From the NCBI GenBank assembly GCA_963691705.1, contig OY829542.1:2053688-2117687 (forward strand): a stretch of 64,000 nt of DNA, in the 5' to 3' direction. The DNA comes from Viola odorata. Lineage: Eukaryota; Streptophyta; Magnoliopsida; Malpighiales; Violaceae. Numbering within the stretch: the stretch's first letter is position 1; every line of letters starts with the position of its first letter. The position numbers and the translations under genes were made by a program. Positions 10,882 to 24,200 of this stretch are shown here, in pieces. The notes under the pieces were generated by a model. That model was not told the DNA's origin. It made no database searches and worked only from the letters and a program-made list of their open reading frames with translations.

Positions 10882-12803
10882 AAAAGGTTTGGGATGTATA
10901 TATACATATTTGGTATTTGTATTTGATTTTTCATGTTAGTTTTGTGTTTATATATTAGTTTGTGTTAATTTATTCCTTATATGTATTAATTTGATATTTT
11001 TTATACGAATACCGACTTGAAACTTTGACACGTAGACGAACAAAAGTACAATACATGTAAGAAGTAGTAACAAATAAAAACATAGTAACAACCTATCAAA
11101 AGAAGAAGAGATATACTAATGAGTACAAGTATTAAAATGACTAATATATATGTAGTAAAATAGCATACATCTACTAAATATATCATTAACCTAAATATGT
11201 CACACTTTGGAGATCGTATATAACTAATGCAAGAAACTTTTACTAAACAACGAGAATAACGAACACTTTCATTTTGATTTGATGACTCAAAAATTTCAAT
11301 GTAATTAAAGCCCGAGTAGGTCAGATGAGTGTAATTTAAATGATTATTTTAACCCAAATCTTAATAGAATTATCTTGGGATAAATTTCAGTAGCAATGTG
11401 GAATTGAATGGTGGGCTTCTCCATAAAAAAGAAAACAAAAAATGAGAAGAAAACAAATGTCATACGGAGGAAAAGACGATTCAAGGAAGCTTCCTTTCAT
11501 TGTGAATGGTCCATCAAGAAAAGAAAAGAGAAATGTGTGCAAGATCCTTTCCTTTGTCTCGGTATGTATTTTGTTTTTTGTTTTTCGACCCGTTTATTTA
11601 TCGGGTCAATTTTTCATTGAGTCGGGTCATCCGGCGAATCTAATTGGTCACCCTTACCTCAGCTACTCGAGTCAAGTGTGAGACTTTTGGTATTTTTTGT
11701 GTGTGGGAGTGATGAAATCGAGATCTTGATTTGCGTTTCACAGGTGTTTGGTCTTATTTGAACCATATTATTTTAAGGTTAACCCTAAGAAAGTAATTAA
11801 ATTTCGTATTTAATTATTATTACAATTGTTAATCAAATTCATATTAAGGGGTGATTTAGTAAAATAATACTAAAATTCATTTAAAAAGTAAAAAACGATC
11901 CGTAATTTAAATAAGGTGAACATGCCTAAAATGATAAGTAATATGGAACGGAGGGAATAAGTAGTAAATAAATTAATATTCATTTTATAAAAAAATAAAA
12001 TTATGTTTTAGATTTGAATTCTATTTGAATTTGGAAGTTTTTTTAATTTATCTGTCATCTCTGAGTGTTACGAGTGTATGATCATTTTTCTACCGAGATG
12101 AAGTAAGTATGATTTTTTAGTTAATTATAACTTATAAATTTCACAATTTTGTTATGTAAAGATTTAACAATAAAAAATCCTAATATATAAGGTAAGACCG
12201 ATTTAAATAATTAAAAATTATTTTTAAAGACAAAAGTAAGATTCGAACTTAAAATTTTATCGATATTTTATTATTAATAAGACAAGACATTAGATAGTGA
12301 TACAAAGATTTTGGGACTGAATTACTAAATTAGTATCACATCAGACATTATAATAGAGAGATTGAAATGTTAATTGGCGTTATAATTGTTTGCACGCCGC
12401 GTCGCATGCCGCCACGAGCCCCACACAGCCAAAACGTCACCTTGCTCGTTGTCCCCACAAGATAAGCAAGCATCGCACTCCACGTCCACGTCCACATCCG
12501 TCGCCGCTTTGCCGTCTTCTACACATGGGATTTTAACTGTGTTAAAATTTGTCAAGGTAAACTTTATCATATTCTGCTCGAACATAAAATAATCGGTATT
12601 TAATATGATGATTAAATTATTTTTAGACCAAAAAATAACCATTGATGTTAGAAAAAGATTAATATTTTATTTGAAATAAAAAGATTAGATACTAAAGAGA
12701 CAAGAATAAAAATAAAATTGAGAGAAAAAAAAAGTATTTTCCCAAAATTGATACTCGAGTACTATAATATTCGAGATTACCATTCAGCCCATCAATGTAC
12801 TAT
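10882..12803. other. Spacer between RING fragment and NRAMP gene
   Basis: Mostly AT-rich with no supported gene. Near 11930-11960 the sequence ending GGAACGGAGGGAAT resembles one end of a Stowaway-type MITE without a matching partner. A GC-rich patch at about 12390-12530 with CCACGTCC words interrupts the AT-rich background and remains unexplained. Confidence 0.5.
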
Positions 12804-12811
12804 CCACGTGG
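12804..12811 (+). promoter_or_regulatory. G-box CCACGTGG upstream of NRAMP
   Basis: A perfect palindromic G-box lies 200 bases before the NRAMP start codon, about 65 bases upstream of a TATA-like sequence (CTATATTAAT near 12873). G-boxes bind bHLH and bZIP factors, including iron-response bHLH proteins. The link to metal regulation here is inference. Confidence 0.5.
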
Positions 12812-13010
12812 ACGGTATAGTTACACTAGGATAGTAGTTTTTTTCTTCTTTCCGTTATCCTTTGCGATCAAGCCTATATTAATAACTACCAGTGGCAGCA
12901 GACAACGACACAGATAAACAAACCAAAAATCCAAAAACCCAAAGCCAAAATCCATAATTTCTAAAAGTGATACCTTTCTTCCTCAATTTACACTCTCTTC
13001 CTCAATAACC

Positions 13011-15658
13011 ATGCCTGCCCAAGAAGCTCATCAACCCCTTTTAGAAGAAGAGGAGGAGGAAGAAAGAGCTTATGATTCCGATGAGAAAGTTCACATAGTT
13101 CGGATCGGCTCTGACCTTGAAGACGACTCAATCCGGCCGCCGTTTTCATGGAGGAAGTTATGGCTGTTTACGGGTCCTGGGTTCTTGATGTCTATCGCAT
13201 TCTTGGATCCTGGAAATTTAGAAGGGGATTTGCAGGCGGGAGCAATTGCTGGCTACTCGTTGTTGTGGCTGCTTTTTTGGGCGACTGCTATGGGGCTTGT
13301 GGTTCAGCTTTTATCGGCTCGGCTTGGAGTGGCGACTGGGAGACACTTGGCCGAGCTTTGTCGCGAAGAGTATCCTAGGTGGGCAAGCATGCTCCTGTGG
13401 ATCATGGCGGAATTGGCTTTGATAGGTGCTGATATACAGGAGGTTATTGGGAGCGCTATTGCTCTTAAGATTCTGAGTAATGGGTATTTGCCTTTGTGGG
13501 TTGGTGTTATCATCACTGCATTGGATTGGTGAGCCCTTTCATTTTATTGGGTTTTGATTCCCAATTTGTGAATTTTGTGGTTTAAAGTTCCAGTCTTTTA
13601 TTGTTTGAACAACTTGTTTAATTATTGTGTTTTGTGCCTTTTTCTTGCGTTTTTACTACCAACTAAACTGAGATTTTGTATTTTGTTGAACATTGTTTTA
13701 ATGCAGCTTTGTCTTCCTCTTTCTGGAGAACTATGGTGTGAGGAAGTTGGAAGCTGTTTTCGGTGTTCTCATCGCGATGATGGCAGTTTCATTTGCATGG
13801 ATGTTTGGTGATGCAAAACCGAGTGGCAGTGATCTTCTTCTTGGTGGGTAGTGTTTCTGCTGCATATGTTTGTTTCATTAATTTAAAATTTCATAATGGA
13901 TTTTTGTTGCTGGTATAAAATTTCCATGTTGCATTTGTTGTGCTTATTAATGTGGGTCTAAAATGCAGCTCTATGGATTCTATGTTGCAGGTATCTTAGT
14001 TCCAAAACTTAGCTCTAGAACAATACAGCAAGCTGTTGGAATTGTGGGATGCATTATCATGCCTCATAATGTATTCTTGCATTCTGCTCTTGTACAGTCG
14101 AGGGAAGTTGACCACAGAAAGAAAGGCCGGGTTCAAGAAGCTCTCAGATACTATTCCATAGAGTCTACAGTTGCCCTTGCAGTGTCATTTGTCATCAATT
14201 TGTTTGTGACAACTGTGTTTGCAAAGGGATTTTATGGTACAGAACTAGCCAATAATATTGGTCTCGCTAATGCAGGGCAATATCTTCAAGAGAAATATGG
14301 AGGTGGTCTTTTCCCAATTTTATACATTTGGGGTATTGGTTTATTAGCAGCAGGTCAAAGTAGCACTATTACTGGAACTTACGCAGGGCAGTTTATCATG
14401 GGAGGTTTCCTGAACCTAAGATTGAAGAAATGGCTGAGGGCATTGATCACTAGGAGCTGTGCAATTATTCCAACTATGATTGTTGCACTTGCGTTTGATA
14501 CGTCTGAAGACACACTGGATGTTCTAAATGAATGGCTAAACGTGCTTCAGTCAATTCAGATCCCTTTTGCCCTTATCCCCCTTCTCTTTTTGGTCTCCAA
14601 GGAACAAGTCATGGGGAACTTCAAAATCGGCCTCCTTCTCAAGGTATGATAGTTATCGCTACATTCTTCATTTCTGCCCGTTATCTATATATCACACTCA
14701 AATTCTACTACTAGTTGACAGTGGCACATAGCCAAGTGATATTTTCAGGTTTTGGAGAATGCCACCCTTTTTATTAGCTGATATATGTAAATCAAACTTT
14801 TTTCATTTACATATTCTTTGGAAAGATTCTTAGGGATCAAATTCTGTTGGAAAAAATGTGGAAAGTGTCAAGTGTCATGACAACCTGCATAATTGAGTCA
14901 TGAATTTTTAGTGACGAGGATTATGAAACTGCTAAATGTACGCATAGCGTGTGTGGGTCTTATGCCAAACAGTTGCAATTGCTGCCTTTGTCTATGTAGA
15001 TGATCTAAATTGCATGTTCTATATTTCTGTTGTGGGAATTTGTTTGTTTTTTCAGTCATCATGATTACAGTCGTTGTACTTGTTATATAGTGTAGAGAAC
15101 TATAAGAGTCACTAAATGGATGATCGCCACAGCCCCCTCCATAATGGGCTCTAAAAGTTGTAGGTGCATAGAGTGGTCAATTAGCTTCTTGTCTAGAGGT
15201 TCTTATTAATCTGTTTCCAGTACAATCTATTAACCTTTACGTCATTTTTCCTTTTGAGAAGGTAAAGTATATTTCCAGACTTACATCGTGATAAAATGCT
15301 GTTGGCTTTGCCTGTCTTTTACTTGACTGATGATTTTCCTGTTAAATCTCCAATTTGTAGTGTTATTTATTATCGGCATTTTTATTTTTGTCTCTGATTG
15401 GTTCCAAATGCCTGTTAAATTGGTTCATGTCTTTTAACTTTTCAGATTGTTTCTTGGCTTGTGGCTGCCTTGGTGATGGTAATCAACGGTTACCTTTTGC
15501 TTGACTTCTTCTCTGGGGAAGCAAAAGGAGTAATGCTTACCAGCGTGATGAGCGTTTTTATAGGAGGATATGTTGCGTTCATCGTTTACCTCGTTTTAAG
15601 GGACTTTGCTTTTGCTTCTCGGTACAGCCCACAGCATAAACAGGTAGAGGGGAGTTGA
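13011..15658 (+). CDS. NRAMP3: NRAMP3/4-type vacuolar metal transporter
   Basis: NRAMP proteins are proton-coupled divalent metal transporters; the NRAMP3/4 subgroup exports Fe2+ and Mn2+ from the vacuole. Exons 13011-13528, 13707-13843, 13991-14643 and 15446-15658 give 506 residues, the normal family length. The metal-site motifs DPGN (residues 66-69, first membrane helix) and MPHN (242-245, sixth helix) are intact. The transport signature [14 protein letters not shown] is also present. The N-terminus has an acidic dileucine-like signal (EAHQPLL followed by a run of Glu), comparable to the tonoplast signal reported for NRAMP3/4. [12 protein letters not shown] and [19 protein letters not shown] fit NRAMP3 better than NRAMP2. 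In the second intron, the base after LLL G must use the donor GTGGGT to keep frame. Start is the first ATG after a pyrimidine-rich leader. Confidence 0.95.
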
Positions 15659-17647
15659 TAAAATCTTTAACTCCTATGGCAGGATCTTGAAAAATAATGC
15701 AGTAGCTATTCCAGCAACGCGTAGTTGGGCTGTCGAGCATTAGAGTTGACAAAGAAGGAATAGAATTTGTTGATTCCATATGAATGCTTAGCCTTGTGTA
15801 AAATATAATTTTAGTTGTTTAACATTATAACAAAAAGGAATAGCTGGATGTTTTTCAAGCACACAGCACTGTAATGGTGAAAGATGAAATGCTGTAATCA
15901 TTTGTTGCCACTGAACTAGATTTGTATGTAACTAATTATTATGAATCCAATGAAATTAAATTATTCAGTCCATTTTGAAATCTGTCCATACCTCTTTGTC
16001 CTCTTTGTTATACCTTGCTTGTTCTGCAGTCAAATGTTTGGATGTAAATTCTTCTTTTTCAAAAAAAGTTCTCTGTGTTTCTCTCGACAACTCAGGTTTT
16101 AAATTTGAGTTTGGGTAATGTAGCGAAACAAACCATGTCTCAACTTCAAGCCTAACCATATTATCCAACACTTATATTTTATTATCTTTTCTATATTTGC
16201 TAATCGATCTAACACAAATATTAATCTAACGTTTTATTGATCTAACATTTAAATTTTATATATTTAGCTTATTATTTTCATTCTGCCTCTTGACCTAACA
16301 CAAATATTTTTATTACACTAATTTAATGGTTTCATTTTTGCTCATCAGTTCCTTAAATGGTCATGCATTCTGAAGTAAAATTATAATATTCACTAAAAAA
16401 AAAGTGAAATTATAATTGATATTTGAATGTTGCGACCTAATCAGGTCAACCAAAACGTTTTTACTTTTTATTGATTGCACTAGCGATTAACGGTCGGGTT
16501 CCTACCTTAAAGAGACATACTATGAATGAAATTTGAACCCATGTACCTCGTTTTTGGACAGTAAATGAACCAACATATTTCATGGTTACCTTCATGGTTT
16601 GAATTACAAAACCATAACATCACTCATGAATCTTTTTCTTTCTGCAATTTATTAAACAAAAGGAGTTTCAACTTTCATGGTTTTCTCTCGTGCCCATAAA
16701 TCAAACTAATTAATTATAATGTTGGAGTATTAGTTATTAATTAGTATAAAATTTATAAATAATGAAATTATAATTGTAAAAAAAATATTTTTTTAGGACA
16801 AAATAACTTATAATAAATATACTTCAGTTCACTAGTATAAAATTAAATTATTTTATTTCTCAAAATAAAATAAAATATTTTTATTCAGATAAAAATTTAA
16901 TATTGCTGGTTAATTTATTCATTTTATGAAGGAAAAAAAACGGCATCACATATTTTACACAACTTGAGGGAAAGAAATCTCGTACTATTTCCTAAGATAT
17001 TAAGATGAACACAAAGAGAAGGAGCATTAAACCAAGAATGTGATACTTAAAAGATCTAAGACCAAATTAGCTAAACCATGGGCAACATCATTAGCTTCTC
17101 GAAAGATGTGCACTATATGAACAGACAAATTAAAACAGAGAAGATTGCGAATGACAGTTGGTTAATTTATTTTTACTAGTTTATGCTTATATATTTAAAT
17201 TTTATCGAAAATAAATTATTATGTTGTTTGGATACATTAATGTATTAGTATAAATTGATTAAATTAAAAATATATTAACAGACGATTGTAAATAAAAATA
17301 TAAATCATGCAGAAAAAACAAGAAGATGAAAAATGAAACTATGGGCTGAAATTGCCTAGTGCATTAAGCCCATTTGTATGATCCAATATGTTAGGGCTCT
17401 TTGTCATTGTACAGTACTGAAAGGGCGATCCGGTGAGTTAACTGACTCTACTCTCTTACCCATTCGTTTCTGGAAAAACAAGAACACGAAATTATAACGA
17501 CAAATAAATACTTCCCAAAAGGAAGGAATAAATAGTATAAAAAACAATTTCTCTTTCGTTATTTGCAGCTAATCTATCCGCTTCAATCCGCATATCTCCT
17601 CTGTTCCATTTCCAGGTGTTTTTAGCTGCATGATTCAACCTGTAGAG
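15659..17647. other. Spacer and probable 5' UTR of the FRIGIDA-like gene
   Basis: The first ~300 bases are the probable NRAMP 3' UTR. The middle is AT-rich without a gene. At 17341-17375 the words ATGGGCT and AAGCCCA, resembling site II promoter elements of constitutively expressed plant genes, lie upstream of the FRIGIDA-like leader. Confidence 0.5.
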
Positions 17648-18208
17648 GTAACCTATTCTTTCACTTACTATTATTGTTATCATTCTGGACATTCAACGTT
17701 GTAGTTTTCGAATCGTTTAGGATTAAAATTGTATTAGCCCTAGTGTTGCTGATTAGAAAGCCAAATTGGGTATCCCGTTTTATTTTCTATTCTTGTCCGC
17801 ATTTTGTTGTCGATGGTCAAATTAATTTTAGGTCTACATGATTGTGTCCAGCTAATGCATTTGAGTGATTTTCATTTGCTGGGAAAGTATGCTTTTTTTA
17901 ACCATTGATTTAAATTTTGATGTTGTTTCTGGTTGAAGTTTGTTTGAATTCGTCAGTAGCTTGTTTATAGCTTTCAGTGAGATTTTTAACTCACAAATTA
18001 CATGCTTGCGAATGCATTATAAGATGATGAAGGAAACCTAATTGTTGCATCTTTGTTATAAGCACTCAAGGCATTCAAAGTAGAAATTGCTTGTGTTCAT
18101 TTGACTTTGGATTGTCGGCTTTGACTGAGAGAATGTTCACGTACACTGAATGGTTTACATGTTTCGTTTTGCTCATGGGTTTCTGATCTTTTATTAAATT
18201 GTGTGTAG
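17648..18208 (+). other. FRL3: Probable 5' UTR intron of the FRIGIDA-like gene
   Basis: GTAGAG|GTAACC at 17647/17648 and TGTGTAG|GTCTG at 18208/18209 make a plausible intron ending 30 bases before the start codon. The interval is T-rich as plant introns are. Transcript data would be needed to fix the ends. Confidence 0.5.
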
Positions 18209-18238
18209 GTCTGTGTAGAGCCTGTTCATTGAACAACC

Positions 18239-20276
18239 ATGGCCAATTCTGAGCAAGCAGTGGAAAATATTACCGCATCCAATATGATAGAACAGCTTGG
18301 CAAGGCATTACACGAATTGAAAGCTTTCAAGGATGCATCTGAGGACAGGGTTCAGTGGACAGAAGTCGAAGAACACTTCCGCAACCTTGAGTCTGTGTTG
18401 AAGGGAAAATATGAAGAGTTAGAGGCTAGGGAGAAGGAATACAAGGAGAAAGAAGCTGAAACTCGTGCATTACTTGCAGAGAGGGAGGCAGCTGTTGTTG
18501 CTGAGGAACAAGACCTCCTAGATCGAATACAGGTTCTAAAAGATGCTGCTGCTGTTGTCATTGCAGAGGCACGAGCTAATCACCAGCCAATTCATTTGGA
18601 GTCTACTGATGGAGTAGACAACAAAGACAGCAAGGTAAGCAGCTCTATTGGTGACACAAATTTCCTACAGGAGTACTCTCCTATTAACATGGGTCAGAAT
18701 GATGAAACTCTGGCTGCTGATGCTAAGCCACACCCTGAGCTGACGCAATTTTGCGAGCAGATGGATGCAAAAGGGCTTTTAAGTTTTACAAAGGAGAATC
18801 AAAAAAATCTATTTGCAATTCGTGAGGAACTCTCTTTTGCACTCGAGAGTGCATCTGAGCCAGAGCGTTTAGTGCTGGATTCATTGGAGGGGTTTTATCC
18901 TTCTTCTGAAACCACCCAACCAACAGATGAGAGGGATGCTGCCCTTCAGGGCATGCGCAAATCCTGTGTTATGTTTATGGAAGCCATGGCTGCCTTATTT
19001 GCAAGAACTGACCCAGGTTCTGATCACCTTATAAAACCTGAAATAAGGCAGCAAGCCAAGGCAATCGCTGATGAGTGGAAGCCTAAGTTGGCTAGTGCAG
19101 GTATTGATGCTACCAATGGTAATTCATTGGAAGCAGAGGCATTCTTGCAGCTCCTCTCAACTTTTAGAATTGCTTCGGAGTTTGATGAAGAAGAACTCTG
19201 CAAGCTTGTCCTTGTAATTGCTCACCGCAGGCAAGCACCTGAGCTCTGCCGCTCTCTTGGGTTAGCACCCAAAATGCCAGGTTGGTGTCCTTGTAATTGA
19301 CTGACCTGCTAGGATTCGGAGAGTGGACCGTTGTTTCCATAGGATGTCTCTTAAACTTGATTCCTTTAGGGTACAGTGATATTTCAAATTCAGAGGGGAA
19401 TATGGACACCTACATTAATTACTACTATTGTACTAAGTTTACCATTCCCTTATTTCATTAAAATCTTACGGAAGTCCCCATTGTTTGGGCAGGTATTGTT
19501 GAGTCTTTGGTTGACAGTGGGAAGCAAATCGATGCTGTCCGTTTTATACATGCATTCCAGCTTACTGAAAGTTTTCCGCCTGTCCCCCTACTGAAAACAT
19601 ACTTGAAGGATTTAAGGAGAAACTCACAAGGGAAAAGTGGAAGTTATGGTGGTGCTACTGGTTCGCAGGTATTTTTCCTGTTCCTGAACATATTCACAAT
19701 AATGGAGTGGAGTGTTGCTACTTGCTAGGACATTGCTAACTTGCTAATATCTTTTCCTATGCACAGAGTGATGGAAATGCACTGGAACTTGCTGCACTGA
19801 GGGCTGTTATCAGGTGTGTTGAAGAATACAAGCTTGAAACTGATTATCCTCTTGATCCACTCCAGAAAAGGCTTTCTCAATTAGAGAGGTCAAAATCTGA
19901 TAAGAAGAGGGCTGGAGGGGATTATGGTAGACATCATCAAGCAAAGAAATCAAGACCCAATAGAGACAGAGGCCATCGAGGATTCCGTGGAGGTGCTGCT
20001 CCTGTTGCTGCAGGTGGATGGCAAGCTCCTCCTGCTTTCGTCGAGAGGACACCATACCATGGGTTACCAGATAGGTATGCTCATGCTGCTGCAAACCCTT
20101 ATGAATATCAAGTTCCTAACCACTCTGCAGTGTACGACCAGCAAACTGCTGATCAGAGAATGTACTATAATCCTCAAGATGACAGGACTACTGCTGGTTC
20201 GTACAGTGCAGACCCGGCTAATTATGGTGGATATATAGGTAATGGCATGCGATCCACTCGCCAACCTTACATGTAG
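18239..20276 (+). CDS. FRL3: FRIGIDA-like protein 3 type
   Basis: FRIGIDA-family proteins act in the nucleus; FRIGIDA itself scaffolds a complex that raises FLC expression and delays flowering, while the roles of other members are less clear. Exons 18239-19280, 19493-19668 and 19767-20276 give 575 residues. Residues about 40-115 form a Glu/Lys-rich coiled coil (EEHFRNLESVLKGKYEELE onward). The Frigida domain follows at about 165-450, with LVLDSLEGFYP, ELCRSLGLAPKMPG and SGKQIDAVRFIHAF as conserved blocks. A basic Gly/Arg segment (KKRAGGDYGRHHQAKKSRP) may be a nuclear signal. The tail is Tyr/Gln/Asn-rich and probably disordered, ending RQPYM. The coiled-coil opening resembles FRL3 rather than FRL4, whose N-terminus differs. 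Start is in good context (CCATGG). Confidence 0.9.
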
Positions 20277-21154
20277 TACATCTTCCTAGTTATGTATGAA
20301 GATGTTAGGGGTGCAGGATGGATTGTCGACGGGTTGCCTTCCTGCCATCTCATATATATATGCCTTTAACCATCGATTCGCTAGTATCAAAGTAGTCATT
20401 AGAGTTGTAGAGCGAATAGGCTAGCTATGTCAGAATTGCATATTAAGCAAGAACACCCTGAAAGAAAAGAAATTGTAATTCAGTCTTCATGTTTTACTAA
20501 TCAATTTGACTCTTCTTCTTGGGTATTTAGTTGCATCTGATAATTTCTACGGTCCAAAATGAGAAAATTAGGGAATGTTTATTTATTTTTTGGTAATTAG
20601 GGAATGTTTAATTAACCAAGTACAAAGAATTTTGCTATTTTTTTTTTTTGACAAACCTATCATTATAGGATTTGACTTGTGGACACCGGACACGACACAA
20701 CCAACACTACCATTCCAACACAGCATAAATATATATGTATATTAATATATACTACGTAAAAATACCACTTCCAACAGTAAAAAAAAGTAATTTTCAATTA
20801 TATTTTTTAGTATAATTTAATTAAAACGACAATTTCAAATTATGTTTGATTTTATAAATATTTTTAGCAACTATAATTTACGGTAAATATTTTTTTAACA
20901 CCAATAATTACTTCAAATTATGACAAAAAAGTAAAACACATGAGATGGTGAGTTGTACACTGTATCGTTTGAGTGTTAGTCGAATGTCATATGAAAGCTA
21001 TTATTATCTATAATATGAAAGCTATAAACTTCAGAGTCATTTGGGTGACGTAGAGATGTGATTTCAAAAATGAGTTTTGCTTATTTTTCAATTCAGTCAC
21101 ATCTGAGCTCACTTCCCTCTCTATTTGTCTCTCCCAAGAAATTCTGAAAGAAAT
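20277..21154. other. Spacer between FRIGIDA-like and aspartic protease genes
   Basis: The probable 3' UTR extends to about 20500. The rest is AT-rich with a poly-T run near 20640. No gene seen. Confidence 0.5.
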
Positions 21155-21180
21155 TCTCCCTCTCCCTCTCCCTCTCCCTC
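21155..21180 (+). repeat. (CCCTCT)n tract in protease 5' leader
   Basis: Four to five copies of a CT-rich hexamer sit 40-65 bases before the start codon. Such CT-rich leaders are common in plant genes and could be length-variable. Confidence 0.85.
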
Positions 21181-21218
21181 CTCACACCTCACATCTCTGA
21201 TTCTCATTCGACTCACTC

Positions 21219-24200
21219 ATGACACGCCCATTCCTCCTCCTCCTCACCGCCACCTTCCTCCTCCTCCTCTTCTCTCCCAATGCATCCGCCGCCGCACGCG
21301 GTTCCCGCCCCCCCATGGTCTTGCCGTTATTTCACTCTCCTCCGCATCCTTCTAAAACCTTTCTGATTCCTCCTCCGCGCCGCTACCTGGAGAGATCTAA
21401 CAGCAGCGCGCAAATGAGACTCTACGATGATCTCCTCCGCAACGGGTTAGTTTCATTATGTATAATTAGAAATTATATATCACATTTTCATTTTTGTAGC
21501 TTCTGATCTGATCTGTTATGATATTGGAAGGTATTATACTACGCGACTCTGGATCGGGACACCACCTCAGAGATTTGCGCTTATTGTCGATACAGGCAGT
21601 ACTGTTACATATGTTCCCTGCTCTACTTGTGAGCAGTGCGGAAGGCATCAGGTATTTCTGTATTTAATATGTTTTCTGTACTCCTTCAGGAACTATTGGC
21701 CTTATTTGTTTTTGGAAAATCTTGTATGCGCTTGTCTTATTAGTCCCTGCAAGTATTGCATCAGTTTTCTTGCTTTCTGGAACTATTAGAGTTAGCTTTG
21801 TTAGGTGCATTAATCATACTTGATGTTTGCACTTTGAATCTTTCTACTCTGCTAGTGTTTGGAGAGATAGGATTCATATGTTTGTGTATGAGCGTTTAGG
21901 AATAAAGTTGTTACACTTTTTGTGTTTTGCTAGGATCCGAAGTTTCAGCCTGACCTGTCGAGCACATACCAAGCCGTGAAGTGCAACGTGGATTGCAACT
22001 GTGATGATGACAGGGTAAATTGTGTGTACGAGAGACAATATGCTGAGATGAGCACAAGTAGTGGGGTGTTAGGGGAGGACATCATGTCATTTGGCAATCA
22101 AAGTGAACTTGAGCCCCAGCGTGCGGTCTTTGGTTGTGAAACTCTGGAAACTGGTGATCTTTATAGCCAACATGCTGATGGTATAATGGGATTGGGTCGT
22201 GGTGATATGAGCATTGTGGATCAACTCGTTGAAAAAGGTGCAATTAATGACTCCTTCTCATTATGTTATGGTGGGATGAAGATTGGTGGCGGTTCCATGG
22301 TTCTTGGTGCCATAACTCACCCTTCAGATATGCTCTTTACTGATTCAGACCCTGGGCGCAGGTGTGTTAAATTTTTATGGTCTTAAGGCATAGCTTGTCG
22401 TGAACTTTCCTAACAAATATATTTCGTACCTCTCACACATTTACTCTAGTTTCGGGATGGCAACAGTCCATACTACAATATTGATTTGAAGGGAATACAA
22501 GTTGCGGGAAAGCCATTGCCTGTAGATGCAAGTGTATTTGATGGAAAACATGGAACTGTCTTGGATAGTGGTACGACATATGCCTACTTACCAGAAGAAG
22601 CATTTGTAGCATTCAAGGATGCTGTAAGAGTTCTAGTTTCTTTTCATCCTTGATTTTTTTTTGTTTCAATCCATGTTAGTTTTGTAGGATCTTCAAGTAA
22701 CAATTCCTTGCTAGAGATTTGGCTTTCTCTATTCTAACTAAGTTGATATAGTTTCAATGAAATAATTGCAACCCAGTCCCTTTAAGTAAGAGCAGGATGG
22801 CTTTGAAGCTTAAATTTGATGAACTAAGCAGGGATGCGTTTGACAAAACTAACTAGGAGTGGCATGTGTATGTGAATTTATGGAAACATTTCAATTTGGT
22901 GATTTGCTATGACACTAGTATATTCCTGTTTTTTTCCTTCCAGAATGTGATTTTTAAATATTGCTTTTATTTTCATGTATTTTATTTCTTTCCCACTTTT
23001 TTTCCTGGAAAGGCGTTTTATAGGATGCCTGTAGTAATCAAAGCTTCTCTCAAAAGATGAGACCATTCTGTCTCTTGGACTGTTATTGGCAACATTCCAA
23101 TTTATCAATCTTTATGTTGTTGCAGCTTTTTATAATATTTCTTCCTTCTTATCATCCTTCTTATCTGTTGTGCAGATCATAAAGGAGCTTCATTCCCTAA
23201 GGCAAATTCGTGGACCTGATCCAAATTATAATGATATTTGCTTTTCTGGTGCCGGAAGGTGCTATACATACCTAAACAAAAAGTTGCATAATAGATCGAT
23301 TTCTTTTCATTATGGTGTGATTGACTCTTGAAATTAATGGTTTTCTTCAGTGATATCTCACAAATTTCAAATACCTTTCCAGCAGTCGACATGGTATTTG
23401 GCAATGGGCAAAAGTTGGTACTCTCTCCTGAAAATTACTTGTTTCAGGTGAGGAGTTGATCTTTTGCTTATTTTTACTGGATTGAAGATTCTATGGTTGT
23501 GACTTGACATTCCAATGTGACTCGCTGATCGAGATTTTTGCTCTATTATGTATTCTATTATATGAAGCATTCAAAAGTACCTGGTGCATATTGTCTGGGG
23601 ATATTCCAAAATGGAAGGGATCCAACTACTCTTCTTGGAGGTATGTGTAATTTGACTAAATATGGATTATGATTAATCATATTATGCCCTTTTCACTGAA
23701 AGTGTGCGCTTTCCCGCTGAGCTGAATTATCTCTTTGATATATTCTAGAAGGTCTTGTTTCACACTGGAAAATTTGCTTTGAACAGGCATCGTTGTCCGC
23801 AATACCCTAGTTGTCTATGATCGGGAGAATTCAAAGATAGGTTTCTGGAAGACCAATTGTTCTGAGTTACGGGAAAGACTTCATATGGCTGGTGCTCTAC
23901 CTCCATCGCCAGCATCTCCAGCATCTCCAGAGGGAAAGACCTCAACTGCTGAAAGGCCTCCTACATTGCCTCCTATTGTGCAACCGTCTTCTGCTTTTCC
24001 AGGTATGGTTGCTTCATTTGAAATTACTGTATTAGCATGTCCCTTTTTTTGTCCAATGGGATTTGAACAGAAAATTTTGCTTATGCATTGTGCTTTTTGT
24101 GTCTTCAATAAATCACGCTGCCCCCTTTCTCTTCGGCCATAACACGAATCTGATGTTTTTCTTATGATACTTTCCCATTTGCTTCCATGTGCAGAGAAAC

